Below, one piece after another: positions 15,111-23,822 of a DNA stretch of 33,460 nt. The notes under the pieces were generated by a model. The model was not told the DNA's origin. It searched no databases and saw only the letters and a list, made by a program, of their open reading frames with translations. This DNA is from an uncultured Merdimonas sp. (GTDB taxonomy: Bacteria; Bacillota; Clostridia; Lachnospirales; Lachnospiraceae): assembly GCA_944375745.1 (NCBI GenBank), contig CALWAV010000067.1:1-33460 (forward strand), given 5' to 3'. The translations under genes were made by a program, and so were the position numbers. Every line of letters begins with the position of its first letter. Within the stretch, counting starts at the first letter, position 1.

Positions 15111-16540
15111 AAGAATTTTCCGGAAAACCCAGCCCCAAAAAAGGGCTTTCCATCAAGCAGCGGGTCACCCTGTGGTATGCCTGCATGCTTGTGCTGATCG
15201 TTTTACTGCTGTTTGGATTTATTTTTACCGTGTCCAGAAGCCTCCTTCAGAGAGAATCCAATTCCCGGCTGGAAAAAATGGTTCTGGATTTCACAGAAGA
15301 GATAGATTTTGAACACAGCACCTATGAACTGGATGATGACGCCCGTTTTTATGAAGACGGGGTCATTTTCAGCCTCTATGATGAACAGGGACGGCTCACG
15401 GCCGGAAGCGTTCCCACCGGCTTCCCTGCCGACACCACACTGAAAGCTTATACCTTTCAGACCTTTTCCGAAGGCGGAAATACCTGGTCAGCCTATGATG
15501 CGGCCCTGGTCTATGGAGACGGACAGATCCTGTGGATACGGGGAATTCTTCCCTCAGAAACCCTGTTTTCCGTGGAACGGACCATGTTTCTGGTACTGCT
15601 GATTGTGTGCCCCCTGCTGATTGCTGTCGCCCTCCTGGTTGGCTACTCTATTACCCGCAGAGCCTTTCTTCCCATCGAAGAAATCCGGGAGACGGCGGAG
15701 GCCATCGGAGCCGGAGGAGATCTGTCCGCACGCATTCCCACAGAACGGACTCAGGGAGAAATCCGGCAGCTGGCTGACACCTTCAACGAAATGTTCGGGC
15801 GCCTGGAGACCTCTTTTGAGCATGAGCGGCAGTTTACTTCTGACGCCTCCCATGAACTGCGCACACCAGTGGCTGTCATCACCTCTCAGGCTGAGTATGC
15901 CCTGCTTCCTGACGCCACCTCAGAAGAGCAGAGAGAAGGCCTGGAAATCATTCTGGAGCAGGCCCAAAAAATGTCCGCCCTCATCTCCCAGCTTCTGCTG
16001 CTGGCCCGGGCAGACAACGGCACCCAGCAGCTTACTCTGGCTCCCACAGATTTAAGCCTCCTGGCTTCCATGACCGCCGAGCAGTGCCGGGAATCAGCCG
16101 CCAGACAGAAGATCCGCGTAATTTGCCAGATAGAGCCGGATATCACAGTGTGCGGAGATCAGGCAAGCCTGACAAGGGCTCTTCTGAATCTTATGGAAAA
16201 TGCTGTCCAGTACGGCCATACCGGCGGGTTTGTAAAGCTCACCCTGGCTTCCCGGGACGGCTTTGCCGTATGCTCTGTGGAAGATGACGGCATCGGCATC
16301 GCCCAAGAGCATCTGGACCGCATCTGGCAGCGCTTCTACCGGGTGGATCCCGCCCGCAGTCCCGGCGGCAGCAATACGGGACTGGGGCTTTCTCTCGTAA
16401 AATGGATTATAGAAGCCCATCATGGAACCATCCAGGCAGAGAGCTCTCCCGGAAAGGGCAGCTGCTTCACCTTCCGGATTCCCCTCTGCAGCGCCTCCGA
16501 AACCGGCGGCAGCTCTGGAGCCAAGATGAACAACACCTGA
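15107..16540 (+). CDS. Sensor histidine kinase, HAMP-containing
   Basis: The product is a 477-aa membrane kinase. TM1 is at about 22-43, an extracytoplasmic domain of about 115 residues follows, and TM2 is at about 159-180. A HAMP linker (181-235) precedes the H-box FTSDASHELRTPVAVI with phospho-acceptor H249. The N-box Asn is N365 (NLMENAVQYG), G1 is VEDDGIGIA and the G2 motif is NTGLGLSLV. It is a classical OmpR-partner kinase of the CusS/ArlS/CssS type. The extracytoplasmic domain shows no recognisable ligand motif. Confidence 0.93.
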   Translation: MKEFSGKPSPKKGLSIKQRVTLWYACMLVLIVLLLFGFIFTVSRSLLQRESNSRLEKMVLDFTEEIDFEHSTYELDDDARFYEDGVIFSLYDEQGRLTAGSVPTGFPADTTLKAYTFQTFSEGGNTWSAYDAALVYGDGQILWIRGILPSETLFSVERTMFLVLLIVCPLLIAVALLVGYSITRRAFLPIEEIRETAEAIGAGGDLSARIPTERTQGEIRQLADTFNEMFGRLETSFEHERQFTSDASHELRTPVAVITSQAEYALLPDATSEEQREGLEIILEQAQKMSALISQLLLLARADNGTQQLTLAPTDLSLLASMTAEQCRESAARQKIRVICQIEPDITVCGDQASLTRALLNLMENAVQYGHTGGFVKLTLASRDGFAVCSVEDDGIGIAQEHLDRIWQRFYRVDPARSPGGSNTGLGLSLVKWIIEAHHGTIQAESSPGKGSCFTFRIPLCSASETGGSSGAKMNNT

Positions 16541-16553
16541 ATCCTCCGTCCAA

Positions 16554-16604
16554 AAAGCGCTCCACCCGAAGTTCCCGTCAGCGGGGGCCCGGATGAAGCG
16601 CTTT
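16554..16604. terminator. Bidirectional terminator candidate between kinase and J-protein genes
   Basis: AAAGCGCT (16554-16561) pairs with AGCGCTTT (16597-16604) around an inner CCCG-tcag-CGGG hairpin. A-rich and T-rich ends lie on both sides of the stem. The flanking genes converge here. Confidence 0.55.
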
Positions 16605-16675
16605 ATTCTATGATATCCATTCTATTTTGCAAAAAATAACGATACGCCAAGAGGGCAGACTGCTTCTCCTGCTCT

Positions 16676-17467
16676 TTAACAGCACCGGCAGAACATGCAG
16701 AACAGCTGCGCCAGACAGAAGGTCCGGCAGAATCTGTCCATTCCTTCCGCTTCCCGCTGAAAATCCCTTCCGTTCTGATTATAATTATTTTCCGCATAGC
16801 GGAGACTCTGCAGCGTTCTCTGATACAGCGCATTGTTCGGATCCAGCTGCAGCGCCTTCTGTATCTGGGAGACAGCCAGCATCTGATTGCCCAGCCCATA
16901 ATTGGCCAGCGCGCTTAAGTAGTACCATCTGGCATTCCGCTGGGCGCCCGGCATGGCATTCAGAGTGGAATCCGCATACTGGTACCGGCCCATATTGATA
17001 AAATCAATGGCCTGCCGTATCTCTTCACTGTCACCCGGCATGCTGCGGGGCTTCTCCGGCCCGCTGTGCATGCCCCAGAACCCAAAGAAATCCTCAAAGC
17101 TTCCAAAGCCTCCGTAAGGATCCTGCTGCCCATAGCCGCCGTTCCCATAAGAACCGTTCCCATAGGAACCATTCTGACCGTAAGAGCCATTGCCATAAGA
17201 GCCCTGCTGCCTGTAGCCGCCCTGGCTCTGGCCTCCGCCATAGGAACCGTAACCGCCTCCGTAAGCGCTCTGCCGTCTCTGGTATTTCTCGGGATTATTC
17301 AGCATATCATAAGCTTCATTGATCTCGTTCATCTTTTCCGCCGCATGGGGATCGTTCGGATGCAGATCCGGATGGTATTCCTTTGCTTTCTTTCTGTATG
17401 CTCTTTTTATCTCTTCCTTTGTAGCGTCCCTGGAGACTCCAAGAACTCTGTAGGGATCGTCAACCAT
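16676..17467 (-). CDS. J-domain (DnaJ-like) protein with GSY-rich linker, TPR-like helices and Cys tail
   Basis: The product has 263 aa. The J-domain (about 4-65) has the HPD motif at 32-34 (YHPDLHPND), so it should stimulate an Hsp70/DnaK ATPase. A Gly/Ser/Tyr/Gln/Asn low-complexity linker (about 69-121) follows with NGSYG-type repeats. A TPR-like helical part (about 150-222; WYYLSALANYGLGN and AVSQIQKALQLDP) follows. The last 17 residues hold six cysteines (247, 251, 257, 260, 262, 263). There is no DnaJ zinc-finger or C-terminal substrate domain. The start MVDDPYRVLG overlaps the upstream gene's end by 8 bp, with GGAGAAGG as RBS. The longer open frame lies inside that gene and is rejected. 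Confidence 0.88.
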   Translation of the reverse strand: MVDDPYRVLGVSRDATKEEIKRAYRKKAKEYHPDLHPNDPHAAEKMNEINEAYDMLNNPEKYQRRQSAYGGGYGSYGGGQSQGGYRQQGSYGNGSYGQNGSYGNGSYGNGGYGQQDPYGGFGSFEDFFGFWGMHSGPEKPRSMPGDSEEIRQAIDFINMGRYQYADSTLNAMPGAQRNARWYYLSALANYGLGNQMLAVSQIQKALQLDPNNALYQRTLQSLRYAENNYNQNGRDFQREAEGMDRFCRTFCLAQLFCMFCRCC

Positions 17468-18284
17468 GATCCTTCTCCTTCCCGCGCATCTTTGCGTAGT
17501 ACTGCTGCCATACTCCCCCATACAGAATATTCCGCAGTAAATGTGCATCCTGCACCAGCGGAAGCTTTTCAAATACCTCCATGGCATTTCCCAGAGGCAG
17601 ACTTAAAGCCGCCTCCATCTCCTCCGGCTGTTTTCCCATTCCAAACAGCGGATTATAATTCCTGTTCCGGAGATCCCTTTTATAATCGAGAGTCGCGTCC
17701 ATCAGGTAAATGAACCGTCCCAGCTCATAGCCAAAGGTCCGGAGGCTGTTGCTCCAGAAATCTTCTTCCCAGACAAAAAGCTCGGACAGCATCCTGCCCG
17801 AACAGTTAATGGCCTGATCCGGATTCATCTCTCTGTCTTTTTCTATCAGTTCCAGTTCCTGGATACTGGAAGCAACCGCCTGGCACTGTCTCGGATAAGC
17901 CTTTTCCACCTTCTGATAAGCTCCGCGGATTCTTTCCGCGTACCACCGTTTCCCAGTCTTCTTTTCATCCTTCCAGTCATCCAGCGCTTTAAAATAAGCC
18001 AGCGCAACCGTCATATCCGCCGCATACTCTGTAAACTTGTTCTGAACACTTGTCCGAACTCTCAGAGGATGCACACTGCACCGGAATTTCTCTGTCTTTT
18101 CCGCAGGTTCGTACAGAGACGAGAGAAACAGAACCGCAAAAGTCATATCATAGCTCAGGCTGAGCCGCTCCAGCTCCCCATACTTCTCCTTCAGCGTTCT
18201 GCACAGACCACAGTATACGCTCTGATAACGCTCCAGCTCTTCCCGGGAAAGCTTCGAACGGTTGCACTCTATATATCCAAACAT
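17460..18284 (-). CDS. DUF5685-like cytoplasmic protein, partner of the J-domain protein
   Basis: The product is a 274-aa mostly helical protein with no signal peptide or membrane segment. The N-terminus MFGYIECNRSKLSREELERYQSVYCGLCRTLK contains a C-G-L-C motif. Other conserved-looking parts are SLSYDMTFAVLFLSSLYEP, LAYFKALDDWKDEKK and LGRFIYLMDATLDYKRD. These Asp-rich helices recall the all-helical prenyltransferase-like or iron-binding four-helix shape, but that is speculative. I recognise it as the family often annotated DUF5685 in Firmicutes. It overlaps the J-domain gene by 8 bp and shares its promoter, so the two very probably work together. Function unknown. Confidence 0.78.
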   Translation of the reverse strand: MFGYIECNRSKLSREELERYQSVYCGLCRTLKEKYGELERLSLSYDMTFAVLFLSSLYEPAEKTEKFRCSVHPLRVRTSVQNKFTEYAADMTVALAYFKALDDWKDEKKTGKRWYAERIRGAYQKVEKAYPRQCQAVASSIQELELIEKDREMNPDQAINCSGRMLSELFVWEEDFWSNSLRTFGYELGRFIYLMDATLDYKRDLRNRNYNPLFGMGKQPEEMEAALSLPLGNAMEVFEKLPLVQDAHLLRNILYGGVWQQYYAKMRGKEKDHG

Positions 18285-18380
18285 CCGCTCACTCCTTTGG
18301 TACTCTATCCAGCCCGGAAACCTTAAGTTTCCGCGGCAGAAGGACAGCTCTGCGAATCATATAATGCCTGCTATTGTGAG

Positions 18381-18408
18381 ATCTTAGCACTTACAGTGTC
18401 AATGTCAA
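18381..18408 (-). promoter_or_regulatory. Promoter of the DUF5685/J-protein operon
   Basis: TTGACA (18408-18403) and TAAGAT (18386-18381) are 16 bp apart on the minus strand. The spacer and -10 form an imperfect inverted repeat TTGACACT-gta-AGTGCTAA. A small GGAAAC/GTTTCC leader hairpin (about 18314-18333) follows. The rest of the 18285-18595 gap shows only the hairpin listed next. Confidence 0.7.
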
Positions 18409-18519
18409 TCCTTTTCACAATTCTTTAATATATTTTCCGGTTTTTTCATAATTGACGGAGTATCTTATATTATACCGGCCCGCTGAAATTTACGCAAGCA
18501 GATTCTTTCTTCCGAGCAG

Positions 18520-18566
18520 ACAGGGCAGGAAGCGCCGCGTCACTGCCGCAGCGCTTCCTGCCCTGT
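18520..18566. terminator. 16-bp perfect hairpin after the dehydrogenase operon
   Basis: ACAGGGCAGGAAGCGC (18520-18535) pairs perfectly with 18551-18566 around a 15-base loop, 30 bp after the E1 stop. Neither side has a U-tract, so it may protect the 3' end of the mRNA or terminate by another route. Confidence 0.6.
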
Positions 18567-18595
18567 TCCATAAGCACTTTCTGTTTGTGGTTTTC

Positions 18596-21058
18596 CTATA
18601 CACCCAGCTTCGCTCTTCTGCCTTCCTCCGCCGTATTAAAGGTGTAAACAGGCGTGTATCCCGGCAGCGGCTTGATTCTCTGATGATAAGCATCCAGGAA
18701 CCATTCCGCCTGGGGGAAGAATTCTTTTTCCAGCTCATAAATGGGTGTGATCCAGTTGCGGGCTCCCAGTGTAATCACCGGCGCGTCCAGGTAATCAAAC
18801 GCCATGCTTGTAATATTTTCCGCGAAATCATTAATCACGGAATTTCTCTGGCAGGCGTCGCTGGCGATCATAATCTTTCCGGTCTTCTTTACAGACTCGA
18901 TGACTTTATCATAGTTGAAGGGTACGATGCTTCTGGCGTCAATCACTTCCACACTGATGCCGAATTCCTTCTCAAAGCGTTCCGCCGCTTCCAGAGCGCG
19001 GTACAGGGTTACGCCGATGGTCAGAATCGTCAGATCAGAACCTGTTCTCTTGATATCCGGCTCGCCGATGGGAATCTCATAATATTCCGCAGGCACTCCC
19101 TCTTCTCCGTGGAACAGTTCGCCCTTTCCATACAAAGACTGGCTTTCCAGATAAATGACCGGATCAGTTCCTGCCATAGCGGCATTCAAAAGACCCTTTG
19201 CGTCATAGGGTGTCACCGGATATACCACCTTCAGGCCCGGCACGTGGGCACAGAGGCTGGACCATTCCTGGGAATGCTGGGCTCCGTACTTGGAACCGAC
19301 TCCCATGCGCACAGTCACAGGCATCTTCAGCTGTCCGGCCGTCATTGCCTGCCATTTTGCCAGCTGATTAAATATTTCATCCCCGGCGCAGACCATGAAA
19401 TCAGCATACATGAGCTCCGGCACACAGCGTCCTCCAAGCATCGCGTAGCCTACGGAAGCTCCGATAATCGCTGACTCTGAGATAGGAGAATTAAACAGAC
19501 GCTCATAGGGAACAGATTTCTCCAGGCTCTTATATGCGCCATAAGCGCTTCCCCAGTCACGCAGATCTTCTCCAAAGGAAATCAAAGTCGGGTCCTCATA
19601 GAATTTATCCAGAATTGCCTCAAAAATCGCGTCCCGGATCTGTACTACTGCCGCCGAGGGAAGTTCTTTTCCATCCTTGATGCCGGTACGGCTCTTTTTC
19701 TGGATCTGCTGCCAGCGGGGATTTTCCTCCTTCGGCGCCAGCACCTTCGGATCTCCTTCCGCCATTTTCAGCCTGTGTTCATTGGAGAAAATATACTGCT
19801 CGATGGACTCCGGATGTTTTCTCAGATCCATTCTCGGAGAAATCTCATCATCCACAGCCAGCTTGAAGGACTCCAGATTAAGCTTATGAACCCGTTCCTT
19901 CATCTCCTCAATCTCCGCCTCGGTCATCACTCCGTTTTCCACCAGCTGCTTCGCGTAGTCCTGCAGAGCATCCTGGTCTTCCCAGGCCTGAATCTCCTCT
20001 TTTGTCCGGTTGGGGTTGGCGTCTGAGGTGGAATGGCCGCAGAACCGGTAGGTAATCACATCCAGCAGAGCCGGTCCCTTGCCTTCCAGCAGCAGTTTCT
20101 TCTGGCGTTTCACCGCGTCAATCACCGCAAATACATTGAAGCCGTCCACGCGCTCTGCGTGCATCTGCTCCGGATTAATGCCTGCGCCGATGCGTGCCAG
20201 CACATCGTAGCCCATGGTCTCTCCGCAGGTCTGTCCGCCCATGCCGTAGCCGTTGTTATTGAAATTGAAGAGAACCGGAATCCCTCCCTTTTCATCCCAG
20301 AGCGTCTTATACTGATCCATGGACGCAAAACACATCGCCTCGTAAACAGGCCCTCTGCCTGCGGCGCCGTCGCCCGCGTTGGCTATGGTGATGCCTTTTT
20401 CATGAGCCACCTTTTTATGAAGAGCCGCACCTGTGGCGATAGGAGCGGAACCGCCTACAATCGCGTTATTGGGATACACGCCGAAGGGAATAAAAAAGGC
20501 ATGCATGGAGTTTCCAAGTCCCTTCGCAAATCCGTTCTCCCGTCCGAAAATCTCTGCCATAATGCCGTACATATAAAAGCGCAGCGCCAGCTCCTTCGTG
20601 GTTCCCTGGAAGCCTTTCTCCACCACACGGAGCTGTGCCCCGTCACTGGAGGTTTTCATGATTTCCATCAGCCGGTCATCATCTATCTTCCGGAGAGTGC
20701 TTAAGCCCTTGGCAATCAGCTCGCCATGGCCTCTGTGGGTGCCAAAGATAAAGTCATTTTCATCCAGGGCAAAGGCCTGGCCCACCGCCGCCGACTCCTG
20801 GCCGATGCAAAGGTGGGCAGGACCGGAATAATTGTAGGGAATCTCACAGTACTTTCCTGTAAGACGCAGATCCTGCATCATAGTCTCAAACTCGCGGATG
20901 GACAGCATATCATACAAGATATTTTTCAGCTCTTCATCTGTATACTCGTCCCGTACATCTTTCATCCGTTTCTGGTACTGATTGACCGGGATATCCTGAA
21001 AGGTTACCTCCCCGGGTTTTCTTCTCTCATTCGGATCTATAAAAATCTGTTTTGCCAT
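18596..21058 (-). CDS. Fused E1 alpha-beta subunit of a 2-oxoacid (pyruvate/acetoin-type) dehydrogenase
   Basis: The product has 820 aa and joins both E1 chains in one polypeptide. The alpha half (about 40-425) has HRGHGE (108-113), the thiamine diphosphate motif GDG (229-231) through NNNGYG (267-272), and the FCGHSTSDANPNR loop. A linker (about 430-468) follows. The beta half (about 469-820) has ISFGEDL, the MYADFMVCAGDEIFNQLAKW and GSKYGAQHSQEW stretches and VIDARSIVPFN. It would decarboxylate a 2-oxoacid or acetoin and reductively acylate the E2 lipoyl arm. Most bacteria encode alpha and beta separately; fused forms occur in some clostridia. AGGAGG lies before the ATG. It is the last gene of E2-E3-E1; the substrate is not proven. 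Confidence 0.9.
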   Translation of the reverse strand: MAKQIFIDPNERRKPGEVTFQDIPVNQYQKRMKDVRDEYTDEELKNILYDMLSIREFETMMQDLRLTGKYCEIPYNYSGPAHLCIGQESAAVGQAFALDENDFIFGTHRGHGELIAKGLSTLRKIDDDRLMEIMKTSSDGAQLRVVEKGFQGTTKELALRFYMYGIMAEIFGRENGFAKGLGNSMHAFFIPFGVYPNNAIVGGSAPIATGAALHKKVAHEKGITIANAGDGAAGRGPVYEAMCFASMDQYKTLWDEKGGIPVLFNFNNNGYGMGGQTCGETMGYDVLARIGAGINPEQMHAERVDGFNVFAVIDAVKRQKKLLLEGKGPALLDVITYRFCGHSTSDANPNRTKEEIQAWEDQDALQDYAKQLVENGVMTEAEIEEMKERVHKLNLESFKLAVDDEISPRMDLRKHPESIEQYIFSNEHRLKMAEGDPKVLAPKEENPRWQQIQKKSRTGIKDGKELPSAAVVQIRDAIFEAILDKFYEDPTLISFGEDLRDWGSAYGAYKSLEKSVPYERLFNSPISESAIIGASVGYAMLGGRCVPELMYADFMVCAGDEIFNQLAKWQAMTAGQLKMPVTVRMGVGSKYGAQHSQEWSSLCAHVPGLKVVYPVTPYDAKGLLNAAMAGTDPVIYLESQSLYGKGELFHGEEGVPAEYYEIPIGEPDIKRTGSDLTILTIGVTLYRALEAAERFEKEFGISVEVIDARSIVPFNYDKVIESVKKTGKIMIASDACQRNSVINDFAENITSMAFDYLDAPVITLGARNWITPIYELEKEFFPQAEWFLDAYHQRIKPLPGYTPVYTFNTAEEGRRAKLGV

Positions 21059-21138
21059 TTCTCAACGTTCCTCCTTCTTTTCCGGCTTTCCTGCCGGCCT
21101 CTGATTCAAACGGTTCAAACTGCCCGGCCCTTTATCCG

Positions 21139-22503
21139 TCAGGAAAGCAGGGCCTCCCGGATGATCTCGCATACCGTCGGGTGCGGAAATACTGTTTTCA
21201 AAATTGCTTCTGTCGGGATTTTATTCTGTATCATCAACGCCAGTGCATACACATATTCCGAAGCATAGGATGACATCAGAGCCGCCCCCACGATTACGTC
21301 TTTTTTCGTATCAATGATCAGCTTGCAGATTCCGCTGCTCATACCATTCTCTGCCACATGGCGTCCGCTGAAATTGATGGACGCTTTTTTCACCTGGTAA
21401 GACAGCCCTGCTGCCTTGGCCTGTTCCTCAGACAGCCCCACGAAGGCTGCCTCCGGGCTGGTATATACAATGCCGCAGATAGCGTCATAGCTCATGGGAT
21501 CTTTTTTCCCGAGAATATTGTTGACCGCGGCCTCTCCTTCCCGGTAGCCCACATGAGCCAGCATCACCTTTCCATTCATATCGCCGATGGCATAGACATT
21601 CGCCACATTGGTCCGCATATATTCATCTGTGACGACTGCCCCTCTTTCAAGCCGGACTCCCAGCTCCTCCAGTCCCTGCACCTGGGTATTCGGCCTCCGT
21701 CCCACACACATTAAAACCTTATCATAAGCCGCAGTCTCTTCTTTTCCGTCCTTCCGGAAAGTGACCATACCGTCCGCTATCTTTGTCACACTGCTTGACA
21801 AATGGAAGACCACGCCTTTTTTCTCCATCTCTTTCTGGAGCAGGATGCTTACTTCCCGATCATTCGCCCCCAGAACCTTATCCAGCATCTCGATTACCGT
21901 TACCTGGGACCCTGCCTCCTGGAAATAGGCCGCCATCTCAAAGCCGATGACTCCGCCCCCTACAATGACCAGCTTCCCCGGCACCTCTTCCAAATCCAGA
22001 ATCTCATTGCTGGTCATGACTTCTCCGGAAGCCATTCCTTCCCTGACCCCTTCAATGGGCGGCACGGAAGGAACAGAGCCTGCAGCCAGAATGAGATTAT
22101 TCCCTGCATAGGCTTTCTCTCCCACAGTTACCAGAAGTTTCCCATCCTTTCTGGAAACCTTTGCTTCTCCTTCCTCCACCTGCACTTTGCAGCGCCGGAG
22201 CCCGGAGGCCACGCCCTGTACCAGGGTCCTGACCACTTCGTTCTTTTTCTCCATGGCACGGCTGTGGGAAAACACTGCCTGGCCGGCAGTTACGCCATAG
22301 GGCTCTCCGGCTCCATTTGCGTAATGATACATTTTAGCCGCATACAGCAGAGCCTTGGTGGGAATGCATCCCACATTCAGGCAGGTTCCTCCAAGCTTTC
22401 CTTTTTCCACAAGCAGTACGCTCAGTCCATGCCGGGCCGCGTATTCCGCGCTGTTATAACCGGCGGGGCCTCCGCCAACGACAATCACATCAAATTCCTT
22501 CAC
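21139..22503 (-). CDS. lpdA: Dihydrolipoyl dehydrogenase (E3)
   Basis: The product is a 454-aa FAD-dependent disulfide oxidoreductase that reoxidises the dihydrolipoyl arm of E2 with NAD+. The FAD motif is VVGGGPAGYNSAE (8-20). The redox-active pair is C41/C46 in GGTCLNVGCIPTK. The NAD-binding motif is VIVGGGVIGFEMAA. The second FAD motif is NVYAIGDMNG. The catalytic pair is about H441/E446 in HPTVCEIIREA. There is no extra N-terminal lipoyl domain. It lies between E2 and E1 in the same operon. Confidence 0.94.
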   Translation of the reverse strand: MKEFDVIVVGGGPAGYNSAEYAARHGLSVLLVEKGKLGGTCLNVGCIPTKALLYAAKMYHYANGAGEPYGVTAGQAVFSHSRAMEKKNEVVRTLVQGVASGLRRCKVQVEEGEAKVSRKDGKLLVTVGEKAYAGNNLILAAGSVPSVPPIEGVREGMASGEVMTSNEILDLEEVPGKLVIVGGGVIGFEMAAYFQEAGSQVTVIEMLDKVLGANDREVSILLQKEMEKKGVVFHLSSSVTKIADGMVTFRKDGKEETAAYDKVLMCVGRRPNTQVQGLEELGVRLERGAVVTDEYMRTNVANVYAIGDMNGKVMLAHVGYREGEAAVNNILGKKDPMSYDAICGIVYTSPEAAFVGLSEEQAKAAGLSYQVKKASINFSGRHVAENGMSSGICKLIIDTKKDVIVGAALMSSYASEYVYALALMIQNKIPTEAILKTVFPHPTVCEIIREALLS

Positions 22504-22525
22504 GCTGTCTCCTCCTGTCTTTCTC

Positions 22526-23791
22526 CTATTCCTGCTCCAGCCACTCTTCTATCGTTTCCAGGTTCTCACAAAGCTTCTTTAAAAATCTTGCCGCCGGACC
22601 TCCGTCCACATACCGGTGGTCCACAGTCAGGGACAGGGAGCAGGCCGGATAATAAAGAAGTCCTTCCTTTGTCTTTTTGACCATATAGTCAATGGAGCCC
22701 ACACCCAGGATTCCCACCTGCGGCGGATTCAGCACCGGCGTAAAGGTTCTGATTCCATATGCTCCAAGGTTCGTCACAGTAAACGTGGCTTCTTTCAGCT
22801 TGCCGGGAGCAATATTTCCTTCCCTGCATTCCGCTGCCAGGGCTTTCAGCTCATCGGAAATCTCTTTCAGACTCTTTGTGTCTGCCGCCATAATAGTCGG
22901 AACCATAAGGCCCCGATCCGTATCCACCGCAACACCAAGATTTACATCCTCGAATTCGATGGCTTCCTCCTCACTGGGCATCCAGGCATTCATATAAGGA
23001 AACTCTTTCAGCGTACGAGATACGCCGTACAAAATCAGGTCTCCGATGGTGACCTTTTTCATTTCTCCCTGTTCCCGCTTGAAGCGTTCTCTCAGGTCCT
23101 GGATTCCGGAAGCGTTAAAGGCGGAATTCAGGGTAAGCTGGGCGGTAGACTGAAGAGAATGAAGCATGTTCTGCGCGATAACCCGGCGGATCTTCGGCAG
23201 CCGTACAGTCTTTCTGCCGCCGGACGCAGCCCGCACCTCCGGTACCCGTCCTTCAGCCATAAACCGGATGATATCTTCTTCCAGAATCCGGTTTTCCGCT
23301 CCTGACGGGCGGATTACCTGAAATTCAGTGATTCCGTTCTGTTCCGCCAGCCTGCGGGCTCTCGGGGAAACTCCTTTCTTCCCCAGTCCCAGCGCCGTCT
23401 GAAGTCCGGACTCTGTCTGCGCGCCTGCGGCGGCCGTATTCCGGCTTTCGTTTTTCCCGCCTTCCGCCGGGCTTTTTCCTGCTTCTTCAGCCGCGCTGCT
23501 GTTCCCTGCCTCTGCCTCATTCTTCGGCATCTCCAGCTCCGGAGCTTCCTCCCCCGGCTGCCCGATTGCACAGACCGGCGTCAGCACCTGTACCACAGAA
23601 TAATCTCCATAATATCTTTTCAAAACAGTCCCCGCAAATTCCGAATCCACATCCATCGTAGACTTATCTGTTTCTATACAGAACAGCTTGTCACCTGCGG
23701 CTACCGTATCTCCTTCTGATACATACCATTGGGACAACAGACTGGTGTCCTCATTGAGAGACAGTCTGGGCATAATCACAAGGTCCGCCAT
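22526..23791 (-). CDS. 2-oxoacid dehydrogenase E2 (dihydrolipoamide acyltransferase)
   Basis: The product has 421 aa. A single lipoyl domain (about 1-80) has its lipoylation site at K43 in ETDKSTMD. An Ala/Glu/Gly-rich hinge (about 82-135) follows. The peripheral-subunit-binding domain (about 140-177; SPRARRLAEQNGI) docks E1 or E3. The catalytic acyltransferase core (195-421) ends with the DHRYVDGG active-site motif (H392, D396). It transfers the acyl group to CoA and forms the core of the complex. First gene of the operon, with AAAGGAG before its ATG. Pyruvate versus acetoin versus branched-chain substrate cannot be decided from this sequence alone. Confidence 0.93.
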   Translation of the reverse strand: MADLVIMPRLSLNEDTSLLSQWYVSEGDTVAAGDKLFCIETDKSTMDVDSEFAGTVLKRYYGDYSVVQVLTPVCAIGQPGEEAPELEMPKNEAEAGNSSAAEEAGKSPAEGGKNESRNTAAAGAQTESGLQTALGLGKKGVSPRARRLAEQNGITEFQVIRPSGAENRILEEDIIRFMAEGRVPEVRAASGGRKTVRLPKIRRVIAQNMLHSLQSTAQLTLNSAFNASGIQDLRERFKREQGEMKKVTIGDLILYGVSRTLKEFPYMNAWMPSEEEAIEFEDVNLGVAVDTDRGLMVPTIMAADTKSLKEISDELKALAAECREGNIAPGKLKEATFTVTNLGAYGIRTFTPVLNPPQVGILGVGSIDYMVKKTKEGLLYYPACSLSLTVDHRYVDGGPAARFLKKLCENLETIEEWLEQE

Positions 23792-23822
23792 TTTATCACT
23801 CCTTTACGTTTAATTTCGAATT

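Noticed and set aside
17468-17587. Extended N-terminus of the J-domain protein
   Set aside because: It lies inside the upstream DUF5685-like gene in another frame, and the extra residues do not resemble a J-domain protein.
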